From positions 806,001 through 870,000 of the forward strand of contig NZ_JQMW01000009.1 of the NCBI RefSeq assembly GCF_000744935.1: 64,000 nt of DNA, given 5' to 3'. The notes below the pieces were generated by a model. That model was not told the DNA's origin. It ran no database searches and saw only the letters and a program-made list of their open reading frames with translations. Below are positions 8,551 through 17,840 of the stretch, piece by piece (position 1 is the first letter of the stretch; every line of letters starts with the position of its first letter). The DNA is from Clostridium sp. KNHs214. Lineage in GTDB: Bacteria; Bacillota; Clostridia; Clostridiales; Clostridiaceae. A program made the translations under genes and the position numbers.

Positions 8551-9396
8551 ATGAAAAATGTAATTGTAGGGGATAAGTCTGGATTTTGTTTTGGAGTTAA
8601 AAGGGCTGTAGATTTGGTTATAAAATGCCAACAAGAAAAAGGAAAAAAGATTTATACTTTAGGACCTCTTATACACAATAATGATGTTATAAATTACTTA
8701 AAAGAAAAAAATATATATCCCGTGGAAATTCATGAAATAGATAAATTGAATGCTGATGATGTAATTGTCATAAGATCTCATGGAGTATCAATAGAAATTT
8801 TAGAAAAATTAAAAAAAGCAGGGCTTGAAGTGATAGATGCTACGTGTCCTTATGTAGCAAGCATTCAAAAGAGAGTAAAAGAGTATTTTAATTTAGGATA
8901 CAATATTATAATCGTGGGTGATAAAAATCATCCTGAGGTTCAGGGTATAAATGGATGGTGCAAAAACACTGCTTTAGTAGCTAAAAATGAAAGGGATATT
9001 TCATCTTCTATAGGTAAGAGGGTTTGTGTTGTATCACAAACTACTGAAAAAGAAAAAAATTGGCAAAATGTTTTAGATGCTATAATAAAGAATTCTAAGG
9101 AAATAGTTGCTTTTAATACCATATGTAGTGCCACAGAAGTTAGACAAAAGTGTGCAGAAAAGTTGTCTAGAGATGTAGATGCTATGATAGTAATAGGAGG
9201 TAAGCATAGCTCTAATACCACTAAGTTATATGAAATATGTATAAAAAATTGCAAAAATACAATACATGTAGAAAAAGCTGAAGAGATACCTATGAAAATC
9301 ATGGAGAATAAAGATATGATTAGTATAGGAATTACCGCAGGGGCGTCTACTCCGGATTGGATAATAGAAGATGTTATAAATAAAATAAAAAAATAG
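8551..9396 (+). CDS. ispH: 4-hydroxy-3-methylbut-2-enyl diphosphate reductase
   Basis: Last step of the MEP isoprenoid pathway, making IPP and DMAPP with a [4Fe-4S] cluster. The 281-residue protein has the three cluster cysteines in GFCFGV (about 11-16), DATCPYV (about 95-101) and NTICSATE (about 189-196). The substrate-binding His residues lie in IHNND, SHG and NHPEV. It is a stand-alone IspH: many clostridia carry an IspH-S1 fusion, but here the frame ends soon after the PDWIIEDV segment and a terminator follows, with no S1 domain. Confidence 0.95.
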   Translation: MKNVIVGDKSGFCFGVKRAVDLVIKCQQEKGKKIYTLGPLIHNNDVINYLKEKNIYPVEIHEIDKLNADDVIVIRSHGVSIEILEKLKKAGLEVIDATCPYVASIQKRVKEYFNLGYNIIIVGDKNHPEVQGINGWCKNTALVAKNERDISSSIGKRVCVVSQTTEKEKNWQNVLDAIIKNSKEIVAFNTICSATEVRQKCAEKLSRDVDAMIVIGGKHSSNTTKLYEICIKNCKNTIHVEKAEEIPMKIMENKDMISIGITAGASTPDWIIEDVINKIKK

Positions 9397-9417
9397 AAAA
9401 TATATTACTTATTTAAT

Positions 9418-9446
9418 ACCATCTTATTTATTTAAGGTGGTTTTTA
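9418..9446 (+). terminator. Terminator of the cmk-ispH operon
   Basis: ACCATCTTA pairs with TAAGGTGGT (one G-T pair), followed by a T run. Confidence 0.75.
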
Positions 9447-9490
9447 ATTTTTGAATATAAATAGTATTTATGTAGATGTGCTAAAGCATA

Positions 9491-9523
9491 AAAAGAACTT
9501 TAACTATTAGTTAAAGTTCTTTT
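9491..9523 (-). terminator. Terminator of the tRNA pair
   Basis: A long A/T-rich stem (AAAAGAACTTTAAC with GTTAAAGTTCTTTT) abuts the 3' CCA end of tRNA-Tyr and reads as a terminator on the minus strand. Confidence 0.8.
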
Positions 9524-9607
9524 GGTGGAGGAAGATGGATTCGAACCATCGAAGCGAAACGCAACAGATTTACAGTCTGCCCCCTTTGGCCACTCGGGAA
9601 CTCCTCC
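9523..9607 (-). tRNA. tRNA-Tyr (anticodon GTA)
   Basis: Reading the minus strand gives a class II tRNA of 85 nt with the CCA encoded. The acceptor arm GGAGGAG pairs with TTCCTCC, the anticodon loop reads CTGTAAA (anticodon GUA), there is a long variable arm, and the T loop is GGTTCGAATCC. Fifteen bases upstream lies the second tRNA, so they are co-transcribed. Confidence 0.95.
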
Positions 9608-9621
9608 AAATATTAAATTAA

Positions 9622-9698
9622 TGGTGGACCTTCAGGGACTCGAACCCCGGACCAACCGGTTATGAGCCGGTTGCTCTAACCAACTGAGCTAAAGATCC
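9622..9698 (-). tRNA. tRNA with CAT anticodon, probably tRNA-Ile2
   Basis: A 77-nt tRNA including CCA. The anticodon loop reads CTCATAA, i.e. CAU. The body (GGATCTTTAGCTCAG..., and AAGGTCC at the 3' side of the acceptor) resembles Firmicute tRNA-Ile2, whose C34 is converted to lysidine by TilS, more than elongator or initiator tRNA-Met. Identity between Ile2 and Met is inference from this similarity. Co-transcribed with tRNA-Tyr. Confidence 0.8.
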
Positions 9699-9812
9699 AT
9701 ATCAGCGACAAGGATTATTATATATTAAAAATAAATTTTTGTCAACAAAAGGAGTAATATTTTTTTATAAGTATAATATAATCTATTAGCACTAGTATTA
9801 GGAGGAAATCTT

Positions 9813-10859
9813 ATGGAAACTCGTTCTAGTTATAAACAGGAATTGAGTAGGAAAGAAAGAAACACCATAATAAGGATATTAAGTAGATATGATTTGCAAT
9901 CAGAAAATATATCTAAAAATAGAAGTGTGTATAAAGTTGAAACAGACAAGGGCACTATATGTTTAAAGAAAATAAGAAGTAAAAAGTACAAAGTTATAAA
10001 TGGAATGAATTTAGTTAATGAACTTAAAAGCAATCATTTTGATAATACAGCAGAGTATTTAAAAACTACTAAAGGTAATTTAATGGTTAAATATAAAAAT
10101 ATAAATTTTTATGTTACTAAGTGGATAGATGGTAGAGAATGTAATATAGACAATAAAGATGAACTATTAAATAGTGTAAAATTGTTAGCTAAATTTCATA
10201 AGTGTTCTAGAAAAATAAATACTAAGGAAATAAAGCTAAAAAACAATTTAGGTAAATGGCCTGAAAGCTTCAATAAAAAGCTTCATGATTTAGACAAATT
10301 CAGAAGTTTTATCAAGAATAAAAGAATTAAAAGTAGCTTTGATAATAAGTATTATGAGTGTATAGATATGTTTTATAAAAAAGGACTCATGGCATTAAGT
10401 TTACTAAATTCATCAAACTATTATAATTTATGTAGAAATGATAAAGAATATAAAACTATATGTCACAATAGCTTTTATTATCAAAACATAATAAAGAAGA
10501 GTGAAGATTACTACTTAATTGATTTAAATAGCATTGTATTTGATTTAGCTGTAATGGATATGGGAAAATTTATAAGGCGTATTATGTATAAAAAAAGTTA
10601 TAGGTGGAATTTTCAAAAAGCTAAATTGATAATTGAAACTTATAACTCTGTGAATAAACTATCTAAGGAAGAAATAGAAATAATGTTAGCGCTTATTATA
10701 TTTCCACATAAATTTTGGAAACTTGGTAGAAAAAAATATGTGAGACATAAAAACTGGAATGAATTAAAGTACTCTAAAAGGCTGGAAAAATTAATAAATT
10801 GTAATGAATTAGAAGATAAATTTATAGAGGATTTTTTGGAGTATATACAGAATTATTAA
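9813..10859 (+). CDS. CotS-family spore-coat kinase-like protein
   Basis: A 348-residue protein of the CotS/YutH family (aminoglycoside-phosphotransferase/choline-kinase fold), associated with the spore coat. The N-lobe has YKVETDKGTICLKK with the ATP-binding Lys. The catalytic loop is degenerate: CHNSFYYQN where active kinases have HGDxxxxN, and YLIDLNSIVFDLAVMDMGKF stands for the Mg-binding DFD segment. The loss of the HGD aspartate suggests weak or no kinase activity. High Lys/Asn/Tyr content is usual for clostridial coat proteins. Good AGGAGG start. It is followed 57 bases later by a GNAT gene, possibly co-transcribed. Confidence 0.75.
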   Translation: METRSSYKQELSRKERNTIIRILSRYDLQSENISKNRSVYKVETDKGTICLKKIRSKKYKVINGMNLVNELKSNHFDNTAEYLKTTKGNLMVKYKNINFYVTKWIDGRECNIDNKDELLNSVKLLAKFHKCSRKINTKEIKLKNNLGKWPESFNKKLHDLDKFRSFIKNKRIKSSFDNKYYECIDMFYKKGLMALSLLNSSNYYNLCRNDKEYKTICHNSFYYQNIIKKSEDYYLIDLNSIVFDLAVMDMGKFIRRIMYKKSYRWNFQKAKLIIETYNSVNKLSKEEIEIMLALIIFPHKFWKLGRKKYVRHKNWNELKYSKRLEKLINCNELEDKFIEDFLEYIQNY

Positions 10860-10916
10860 TTATGAAAAGTAATTATTAGTATATATTAGCATAAATTTTA
10901 TTTTAAAGAGGTAGTT

Positions 10917-11798
10917 ATGTTTACATGTAAAAAATTAAGAAATACAAATATAAATATTTTTAAGAAATTGAATAATGAGAGAAATACTTTCAATGACTTA
11001 AATGAAGATTTTTTTTATCTATACGATAAATTTACTTCTATGGATAAATTTATTATGATGAAAAAAGTAACCTTATTGCAGCATCAAGAGTCTTTAAATT
11101 ATATAGGATATATATGGACATATAAATTAAATAGATATAATTATAAAATACGAGCCTTTAATGTAGTGGAGGAGTATAAATATAATTTAGAGGCTTATTG
11201 CAAACTTATGAATTATACTTTTAAAGATAATTTCTCTGTAAATTATCTTTGTAGTAAAAATAGCTATAACTTTAATATTTTGTCTTTCTTAGGATTTGAA
11301 AAATATAATGGTACGCTGAAAATGAAGAAAAATTTAAATTCTATCATATGTATGGATAAACCTAGTGCAGTGGAAATTTGTAATGTTTATGGAGAAGAAG
11401 GGGACAATTTAAGGTGCAAAATTCAAAATTCAATTTTCGAAAGCAATAATAGAATTCCATTAACTTTAGATGATGTAATTTTTGAGAAAAAGCAAAAATA
11501 TTATTATAATGATGGATGTTTTTTATTAAAGCTAAAGGATGAATATATAGGATATGGTCAAGTTATATTTGAAGAGGAGGATATACCGTGTATTGTAAAC
11601 TTCGGTATAATATCTAAATATAGGGGACTTGGGTATAGTAAATATTTTTTAAGTTTTATTTTAAACAGTATTTATAAAGTAAATTATAGAACAGTGAATA
11701 TAAAAGTTAGTGAAGAAAATAAAATAGCTTTAAATCTTTATATTTCCATGGGGTTTTATATAGAGGATGAGGTTTATAAATGGCAACTTATAAAATAA
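10917..11798 (+). CDS. GNAT-family acetyltransferase-like protein
   Basis: A 293-residue protein with a recognisable GNAT domain only in the C-terminal half: the acetyl-CoA loop VNFGIISKYRGLGYSKYFLSFIL (about 225-247) and the family-typical NIKVSEENKIALNLYISMGF (about 261-280). The N-terminal ~150 residues look like a second, degenerate GNAT-like fold (a SVNYLCSKNSYNFNILSFLGFEKY stretch). Substrate unknown. It lies directly after the CotS-like gene. The stop codon is inside the upstream arm of the terminator shared with the convergent aminotransferase gene. Confidence 0.7.
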   Translation: MFTCKKLRNTNINIFKKLNNERNTFNDLNEDFFYLYDKFTSMDKFIMMKKVTLLQHQESLNYIGYIWTYKLNRYNYKIRAFNVVEEYKYNLEAYCKLMNYTFKDNFSVNYLCSKNSYNFNILSFLGFEKYNGTLKMKKNLNSIICMDKPSAVEICNVYGEEGDNLRCKIQNSIFESNNRIPLTLDDVIFEKKQKYYYNDGCFLLKLKDEYIGYGQVIFEEEDIPCIVNFGIISKYRGLGYSKYFLSFILNSIYKVNYRTVNIKVSEENKIALNLYISMGFYIEDEVYKWQLIK

Positions 11799-11835
11799 AA
11801 ACTCCAGATTATTATAAAGTCTGGAGTTTTTATTT
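11797..11835. terminator. Bidirectional terminator
   Basis: AAAACTCCAGA and TCTGGAGTTTT form an 11-bp stem between two convergent genes, with A/T tails on both sides. Confidence 0.88.
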
Positions 11836-11841
11836 TATATG

Positions 11842-13038
11842 CTATTGTTCTATTTTTTTGTATTCTTCAATGGCAATTTTCAATAGATTCATAGCATCTT
11901 TTAATGAATCCTTATTTAAGCAGTAGGATATTCTAATTTCATCTACTCCTAATCCTTCGTTTGCATAGAAACCTTGCGCTGGGGCAACCATAACAGTCTT
12001 CTTTTCATAAGAAAAATCTGTTAAAAGCCATTTGGCAAAGTTTTCAGCATTTTTAAGAGGCAACTTAGCAACTACATAGAAGGCTCCAGTAGGCTTTTTA
12101 CATACTACTCCTGGTATGCTGCTTAATTTTTCAAATAATATATTTCTTCTTCCTTCATATTCTTCTTTTACTTTTTCAAAATAATCTTTAGGTGTATTAA
12201 TTAAGTTAGTGGCTGCTAATTGTTCTATAGTAGGAACGCAAAGTCTAGTTTGTCCAAATTTTAGAATTTGCTTCATCAAATCTTTATTTTTTGATGCTAC
12301 TAAACCTATTCTTGCTCCACAGGCACTGTAACGTTTAGAAATACTGTCTATTAATATTATTCTATCTAATACATCTTTCATATAAAGGGCAGAAGTGTAT
12401 TTTAAATTATCATAAACAAATTCTCTATAAACTTCATCTGCTATAAGGTATAAATCTTTTTCCTTAACTATATCAGCAAGTGTTCTTATTTCCTCCTCAG
12501 TGTATACAACACCTGTTGGATTTCCAGGGTTAGATACTAAAATGGCTCTAGTTTTATCAGTTATTTTGCTTAGAATTTCTTCCTTGCTTGGTAAATGAAA
12601 ACCATCTTCTGCTTTGGTAGTAAATGACACAACGTTTACACCAGCTACATCAGAAAAACCATTGTAGTTTGTATAGAAAGGTTCAGGAATAACTACTTCA
12701 TCTCCTACATCACATATGGACATAAGTGCAAACATTATAGCTTCGCTTCCACCATTAGTTATCATTATTTCATCTTTTTCGAATTCAATGTCCCATTGTT
12801 TGTAATATTTAATAAAGCTATTAATTAACTCTTCCATGCCTTGAGAGTTAGTATACTTTAAAACTGACTCTTTAAAATTATTCATGCCTTGAAAAAAGGT
12901 ATCAGGTGTTTCTATATCAGGTTGTCCTATATTTAAGTGATACACCTTCATTCCATTTTTCTTTGCTGCATCTGCATATGGAGCTAATTTACGAATAGGT
13001 GAAAATTGCATTTTTTGAACACGATTTGATAATTTCAT
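11842..13038 (-). CDS. Class I PLP-dependent aminotransferase (AspC/PatA-like)
   Basis: Transfers amino groups between an amino acid and a 2-oxo acid using pyridoxal phosphate. The 398-residue protein shows GGSEAIMFAL (about 96-105) for cofactor phosphate binding, NPGNPTGVVY (about 170-179), ADEVYREFVYD (about 199-209), the Schiff-base lysine in SISKRYSACGARIG (about 233-246) and the substrate-binding Arg in RISYCLN near the C-terminus. It fits aspartate- or aromatic-type subfamily I-gamma; the exact substrate cannot be set. Oriented against most left-half genes. A 49-codon gene starts upstream of it. Confidence 0.85.
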   Translation of the reverse strand: MKLSNRVQKMQFSPIRKLAPYADAAKKNGMKVYHLNIGQPDIETPDTFFQGMNNFKESVLKYTNSQGMEELINSFIKYYKQWDIEFEKDEIMITNGGSEAIMFALMSICDVGDEVVIPEPFYTNYNGFSDVAGVNVVSFTTKAEDGFHLPSKEEILSKITDKTRAILVSNPGNPTGVVYTEEEIRTLADIVKEKDLYLIADEVYREFVYDNLKYTSALYMKDVLDRIILIDSISKRYSACGARIGLVASKNKDLMKQILKFGQTRLCVPTIEQLAATNLINTPKDYFEKVKEEYEGRRNILFEKLSSIPGVVCKKPTGAFYVVAKLPLKNAENFAKWLLTDFSYEKKTVMVAPAQGFYANEGLGVDEIRISYCLNKDSLKDAMNLLKIAIEEYKKIEQ

Positions 13039-13079
13039 TTTGTTCCCCCCACTTTATAGTTTCCCTAGATTATTATAAT

Positions 13080-13229
13080 TTAATAAAATATATTATCTAA
13101 TGGTATATAAGAAGTTTTAGTATTTAACATATTATAACTTTGCTGCTGCCCAAAATAACTAGTAGTAGCAATACAATCATAGGTCAATTTATGATTCTTT
13201 TTTGTATCTTCTTTTTTAGCATCATACAT
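13080..13229 (-). CDS. Small 49-residue protein, unknown
   Basis: Not recognised. An uninterrupted 50-codon frame with a near-perfect GAGGTGA 7 bases before its ATG (minus strand 13229). The protein is polar, begins MYDAKKEDTKKNHKL, then has a Tyr/Ser/Thr/Gln-rich middle (TTSYFGQQQSYN) and ends in LDNIFY. One Cys, no membrane segment, no repeat. It lies between two aminotransferase genes on the same strand, 41 bases upstream of one and 71 bases downstream of the other, so it may be in their transcript. The composition would suit a spore-associated or structural small protein, but that is a guess. Confidence 0.5.
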   Translation of the reverse strand: MYDAKKEDTKKNHKLTYDCIATTSYFGQQQSYNMLNTKTSYIPLDNIFY

Positions 13230-13300
13230 AATTAAATCACCTCATAAATTTATATTGCCTAGAAGTGATTTAAATTATGCATGATTTAAGCTAAATTAAT

Positions 13301-14485
13301 TTAATAGAATTTCTTTAGTACATCCCCAAGTCTCTTAATACCCTCAACTATTTTTTCTTCACTCATATTAGAGTAGTTTAATCTAAAATGGTTTTTGTTT
13401 CCTCCGTTTGGATAGAAAGAACCACCAGGAACAAAAGCAACATTTTGCTTTAAAGCTTCTTTATTAACTTCAGCTGCATCTATGCCTTCCTTTAGGTTAA
13501 CCCAAGTAAATAAGCCACCTTTTGGATATGTGAAAGTAACTTCTTTAGGGAAGTATTTTTCCATGCTTTCTAGCATTAGATCCCTACGTCTTCTATAAAC
13601 TTCTATTATTTTGTTTATATGTTCGTCTAAATTATGTTCTTGCATAAATCTAGCTGCTATCATTTGAGTAAATGTATTGGATTGTAAATCTGCTCCTTGT
13701 TTTATCATTACATATTTTTTAAGTATTTCTTCCTCTGCACAAATCCATCCTAATCTAAGTCCAGGACAGAAAGTTTTTGAAAAAGTTCCTAAGGTTACTA
13801 CATATCCAGCTTTATCAAAGCTCTTTATACAAGGATATGGTTTACCTTCAAAAATCAATTCTCCATAAGGACTGTCTTCAATAACAGGAACTTTGTACTC
13901 AGCAGCTAATTCAGCGATTCTTTTTCTTCTTTCTATAGACATAGTTTTTCCACTGGGATTTTGGAAGTCAGGAATTGTGTATATCATTTTTACATTGTCG
14001 TTATTTTTTAAAGCTTCTTCTAACTTGTCTACTTCCATTCCATCGTCATCCATAGAAATTTCTACGAATTTAGGTTCGTATGCTTTAAATGCATTTAAGG
14101 CACCTAAATAACTAGGGCTTTCACAAATAATTACATCGCCTTTATTTACAAAAAGTTTTGCTGAAAATTCTAATGCTTGTTGTGAACCACTAACTACAAG
14201 AATGTTGTCTACTGTTGTTTTAACGCCATTTTTAGCCATTCTTTCATTTACTATTATTTCTCTTAAAGGAAGATATCCTTCTGTAGTGCTATATTGAAGA
14301 GATTGAGCACCTTGTTCATCTAAAACTTTAGCTGTTACTTCTTTTAATTGTTCAATTGGAAATAATTCTGGTGCAGGAAGTCCACCTGCAAAAGATATAA
14401 CCTCAGGACGTTGAGTTAATTTTAAAAGCTCCCTTATTTCAGAAGCCTTTAGTCCATTTGCTCTATCAGAAAATTTTATTTCCAT
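13301..14485 (-). CDS. PLP-dependent aminotransferase, LysN/MocR-like subfamily
   Basis: A 394-residue fold type I aminotransferase of the group with 2-aminoadipate/aromatic aminotransferases (LysN, ARO8-like) and MocR C-domains, but without a GntR helix-turn-helix domain. Motifs: SFAGGLPAPELFP (about 31-43), VVSGSQQALE (about 98-107), the Asn in TIPDFQNPSGKTMS (about 167-180), the PLP lysine in TLGTFSKTFCPGLRLGW (about 226-242) and FRLNYSN near the end. The N-terminal KASEIRELLKL element is subfamily-typical. Substrate range is probably broad. The ATG has a GGGGGTGTTTTTTC leader. Confidence 0.85.
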   Translation of the reverse strand: MEIKFSDRANGLKASEIRELLKLTQRPEVISFAGGLPAPELFPIEQLKEVTAKVLDEQGAQSLQYSTTEGYLPLREIIVNERMAKNGVKTTVDNILVVSGSQQALEFSAKLFVNKGDVIICESPSYLGALNAFKAYEPKFVEISMDDDGMEVDKLEEALKNNDNVKMIYTIPDFQNPSGKTMSIERRKRIAELAAEYKVPVIEDSPYGELIFEGKPYPCIKSFDKAGYVVTLGTFSKTFCPGLRLGWICAEEEILKKYVMIKQGADLQSNTFTQMIAARFMQEHNLDEHINKIIEVYRRRRDLMLESMEKYFPKEVTFTYPKGGLFTWVNLKEGIDAAEVNKEALKQNVAFVPGGSFYPNGGNKNHFRLNYSNMSEEKIVEGIKRLGDVLKKFY

Positions 14486-14779
14486 GAAAAAACACCCCCA
14501 TACTTTATGTTTATATATTCATATTAACTATATTCTATAAAATTTTTTATATTCCTTCATGTAAATGTTGAAATGAATAAATAATTTCAAATTTAATAAA
14601 TTTATTGAATTTATAATCTATTCAAAATAATATACATTATGAAATTTGCAACTATGTAATTAGAGTTTTAAGGTAATATATAATAGTAATATAGTAATAT
14701 GGATAAAAAACTTTTAAAACTATTATAAATTATATATAATAGATAAGTAAACTAAAATTTATTCAAAAGGAGAAGCAAA

Positions 14780-16114
14780 ATGAAAGATAAATTAAAACAA
14801 ACCTATTTCATCGAGACTTGGGGTTGTCAAATGAATGAAGAAGATTCTGAAAAAATATCTGGAATGTTAAAAAATATGGATTATAAAAGAACATTAAATA
14901 GAGAAGATGCAGATATAATTATATTTAATACATGTTGTGTTAGAGAAAATGCTGAACAGAAGGTATTTGGAAATTTAGGAGCTATAAAAGCTTTAAAAAG
15001 AAAAAATCCAAATCTTATTATAGTTGTTTCAGGATGCATGATTCAGCAAGAAAGTATGGCAGAGGAAATAGCTAAAAAATTTCCTTTTGTTAGCTTATTA
15101 ATAGGAACTCATAATTCTTATAAATTCCCTGAGTATTTAAATAGACTTAAAAATGGAGAAAAACAAATTATTGACATATGGAAGCAAGAAGGAGAAATAG
15201 TTGAAGGTCTTCCTATAGACAGAAGAAGTTCTGTAAAGGCCTTTGTAACTATTATGTATGGATGTAATAACTTTTGTACTTATTGTATAGTGCCACATGT
15301 AAGAGGTAGGGAAAGAAGTAGAAAGCCTGAGGATATAGAAAATGAAGTTAAGGAATTAGTAGCTAAGGGATATAAGGAAATAACCTTACTTGGACAAAAT
15401 GTTAATTCCTATGGAAAAGGATTAGAGCCATCAATTAATTTTGCAGAGCTATTAAAAAGAATTGATAAAATTGAAGGTGTGGAAAGAATTAAATTTATGA
15501 CATCTCATCCAAAGGATCTATCCGAAGAAGTTATAGATGCTATTGCCAATGGAAGAGCTCTTTGTGAGCATATACACTTACCAGTACAGTCAGGCTCTAG
15601 TAAAATACTTAAAAAGATGAATAGACATTATACAAAGGAACAGTATTTAGCTTTAGTTAACAAAATTAAAGAAAAGATTCCAAATGCAGCTTTAACTACG
15701 GATATAATAGTAGGTTTTCCTGGAGAAACGGAAGAGGATTTTCAGGAAACTATAGATTTGGTTAAAGAAGTTGGGTATGATTCAGCTTTTACATTCTTAT
15801 ATTCTATAAGGAAAGGTACGCCAGCTGCTGAATATGAAGATCAAATAGATGAAAAGACAAAGCATGAAAGGTTTGATAGACTAGTAGAAGTGGTTAACAA
15901 TACGGTAATTAGTAAAAATAAAGCCTTTGAAGGAAAAATAGTAGAGGTTTTAGTAGAAGGCTTTAGCAAGAATAATGAAGAAAAGCTTATGGGAAGAACA
16001 AGAGATGGAAGGCTTGTTAATTTTGAAGGGGATAATCAGGATATAGGTAAACTTGTAAATGTTAAAATAACAAGATCTCAAGGATTCTCATTACTAGGGG
16101 AAAAGGTTATATAA
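14780..16114 (+). CDS. miaB: tRNA-2-methylthio-N6-dimethylallyladenosine synthase
   Basis: Radical-SAM methylthiotransferase that adds the 2-methylthio group to i6A37 of tRNAs reading UNN codons. The 444-residue protein has the N-terminal UPF0004 domain with three cluster Cys ([31 protein letters not shown]), the radical-SAM motif [11 protein letters not shown] (about 157-167), and a C-terminal TRAM domain (about 375-440). Functionally linked to miaA downstream, which makes its i6A substrate; only the IS110 insertion and mutSL intervene. The start has AAGGAGAAGCAAA. Confidence 0.95.
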   Translation: MKDKLKQTYFIETWGCQMNEEDSEKISGMLKNMDYKRTLNREDADIIIFNTCCVRENAEQKVFGNLGAIKALKRKNPNLIIVVSGCMIQQESMAEEIAKKFPFVSLLIGTHNSYKFPEYLNRLKNGEKQIIDIWKQEGEIVEGLPIDRRSSVKAFVTIMYGCNNFCTYCIVPHVRGRERSRKPEDIENEVKELVAKGYKEITLLGQNVNSYGKGLEPSINFAELLKRIDKIEGVERIKFMTSHPKDLSEEVIDAIANGRALCEHIHLPVQSGSSKILKKMNRHYTKEQYLALVNKIKEKIPNAALTTDIIVGFPGETEEDFQETIDLVKEVGYDSAFTFLYSIRKGTPAAEYEDQIDEKTKHERFDRLVEVVNNTVISKNKAFEGKIVEVLVEGFSKNNEEKLMGRTRDGRLVNFEGDNQDIGKLVNVKITRSQGFSLLGEKVI

Positions 16115-16137
16115 AAGCTCTTTAAAGAGCTTTTTTT
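16113..16137 (+). terminator. Terminator of miaB
   Basis: AAAAGCTCTTTAAAGAGCTTTTTTT: a compact palindrome and T run that overlaps the miaB stop codon. Confidence 0.9.
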
Positions 16138-16306
16138 CAAAGATTGCATTAATTATTAAATGAAGTTTTAATCCATTTTAGTCCAGCTAAGAAATGTCAA
16201 TAAGAATTAAAAAAATAATTAATATTTTTATTATCTTAAAAAAGGGTAACCTTAATAAACTTTTGTTAGACTAACAAAAAACGGAAATTATATTTATGGA
16301 ATTATA

Positions 16307-17614
16307 CTACGCAGCGAAGCCGCATTTCGCTTTGAGATAATTCTTTTGGTGTTCTTCTGGTGTAATTATTTCAAATTCTTTCCCATCACGAAGAATGGCA
16401 AATAATATGTTACAAACTTTATGCATAACTGCCCCAAGAGCAATCATTTTAGGCTTACTTTGGCACTTTAAAAGATAGTATTCTCGAAGTACTTGATTTT
16501 TGGCGGAGCCATCTTTGTTTTTGCTTATGCTGATTAATGCCATAGTGTGAATTACTCTTCTGGCAATTCGAGAGCCTCGCTTTGACATACTGATTTTTGT
16601 GCCATTAAAGTTGCCAGATTGCTTTACTGCTGGATCTAAACCAAAATAAGCAAAAAGCTGTTTTGGTGAGTTGAACGCAGAGAAATCTCCGATTTCTCCC
16701 ATGAGGCTTACAGCAGAAAGAAAACCTGCACCTTTAAATGTTTCAATCAAGTGAATTTGCTTTACAAAATCAGTATTTTCATTTTCATCAACAAGCTTAT
16801 GCATTTCAGAGAGTATAGAAGAAATCTCTTCATCATACTTTCGAATAAAGCTTATGTATAATCTAATACGCTTAAAATTACTACTTACAGAATAACCGAA
16901 GGTCTTTGCATCATTGGCAGCCTTTATAATGGCATTATACTTATTATTAGCATATGTAAGCCCAAAACGAGCTGTAGATCTTATAGAATCAATAATCTCT
17001 TCTTTGGAAGCATTTAAAAATGCATCTGGAGATGTGTATGTTTCTAATAAGGTTAATGATGTATTAGTAGTTATTTTTGAAAAAATTTTAAGGTATTCTG
17101 GAAATACCATCCGAAGTTCACTTTGAAGTTTGTTCACATAAGCAGAACGGTTGTCCATCAAATCATAATACTCTCTTGAAAGATTTCTTAAATCAAGAGC
17201 AAGATCTGATGGCATAAGAGATACTTTTAAATCTGGCTTTAAGCCTATTAAGGCAGCTTTTTTTGAATCAAATCTGTCATTATGCACTTTTCTAATGTTA
17301 ATGTTTGTGCTATTCTTAGTGATGATAGGATTAATTAGGTTAACATTAAATCCAGTATCACGAAGATAGCAGAAGAGTGGGTAATGATAAATTCCCGTGG
17401 ATTCTAGGAAAATGCGACTTTCCAAAGAATACAACTCTTCTGCTTCTTTTATTTTAGAAACAGCGAGTTCAAGGGAATCAATGTTTGAATGTAGTATTTT
17501 AAAAGGCTTTCCAACAAAGGTCTGGTTAGGAAGTGCGATAGACATCCAACTGAAATCTGCACCAACATCAATACCGACCGAGATAAATAAATTTTTAAAT
17601 AAAATGTTTGACAT
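16307..17614 (-). CDS. IS110-family DEDD transposase
   Basis: Catalyses excision and bridge-RNA-guided insertion of the element. The 435-residue protein has the N-terminal RuvC-like DEDD domain: Asp16 in GIDVGADF, Glu71 in FLESTGIYH and Asp113/Asp116 in HNDRFDSKKA. The C-terminal Tnp_IS110-type domain has IETFKGAGFLSAVSLMGEIG, FNSPKQLFAYFGLDP and the catalytic-Ser region KISMSKRGSRIARR. The start at 17614 is chosen because AAAGGAG lies 10 bases upstream; the longer frame to 17716 runs through the untranslated leader. It appears intact and full length. Confidence 0.93.
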   Translation of the reverse strand: MSNILFKNLFISVGIDVGADFSWMSIALPNQTFVGKPFKILHSNIDSLELAVSKIKEAEELYSLESRIFLESTGIYHYPLFCYLRDTGFNVNLINPIITKNSTNINIRKVHNDRFDSKKAALIGLKPDLKVSLMPSDLALDLRNLSREYYDLMDNRSAYVNKLQSELRMVFPEYLKIFSKITTNTSLTLLETYTSPDAFLNASKEEIIDSIRSTARFGLTYANNKYNAIIKAANDAKTFGYSVSSNFKRIRLYISFIRKYDEEISSILSEMHKLVDENENTDFVKQIHLIETFKGAGFLSAVSLMGEIGDFSAFNSPKQLFAYFGLDPAVKQSGNFNGTKISMSKRGSRIARRVIHTMALISISKNKDGSAKNQVLREYYLLKCQSKPKMIALGAVMHKVCNILFAILRDGKEFEIITPEEHQKNYLKAKCGFAA

Positions 17615-17619
17615 GAGCA

Positions 17620-17840
17620 AAAGCTCCTTTCCGATAGGAATCCATTTCCATCTAATGAGTACACAACCTTGCGAGTTATACAGGTATGGCCTGAGGCTCC
17701 CAACCAGCCGAATCATAAAACCTCATTGAATGGACTAATTGACTAAATCACGGGTATGAGTCAGCAGATACTGACTTCCCAAGGAGGAAAACATTATTTG
17801 TCCTATCCTTGAAGATTATACTTTATGAAAAGTCTGGAGT
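17620..17840 (-). ncRNA. Candidate bridge RNA region of the IS110 element
   Basis: IS110-group elements are known to make a structured bridge (seek) RNA from the non-coding region upstream of the transposase. Here about 220 bases between the transposase start and the estimated end contain no reading frame and several short stems on the minus strand, for example GTCAG-TATCTG-CTGAC and repeated TTAGTCAAT/TTAGTCCATT segments that could be guide-loop pairs. The role and exact limits are inference from family knowledge; the fold was not computed. Confidence 0.4.

Noticed and set aside
9622-9698. Reading the CAT-anticodon tRNA as initiator or elongator Met
   Set aside because: The body resembles tRNA-Ile2 of Firmicutes more than either Met tRNA, so it was called probable Ile2 with reduced confidence.
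14486-14779. T-box or other riboswitch before the aminotransferase and miaB
   Set aside because: The region is uniformly AT-rich without a T-box sequence, specifier stem or strong hairpin.
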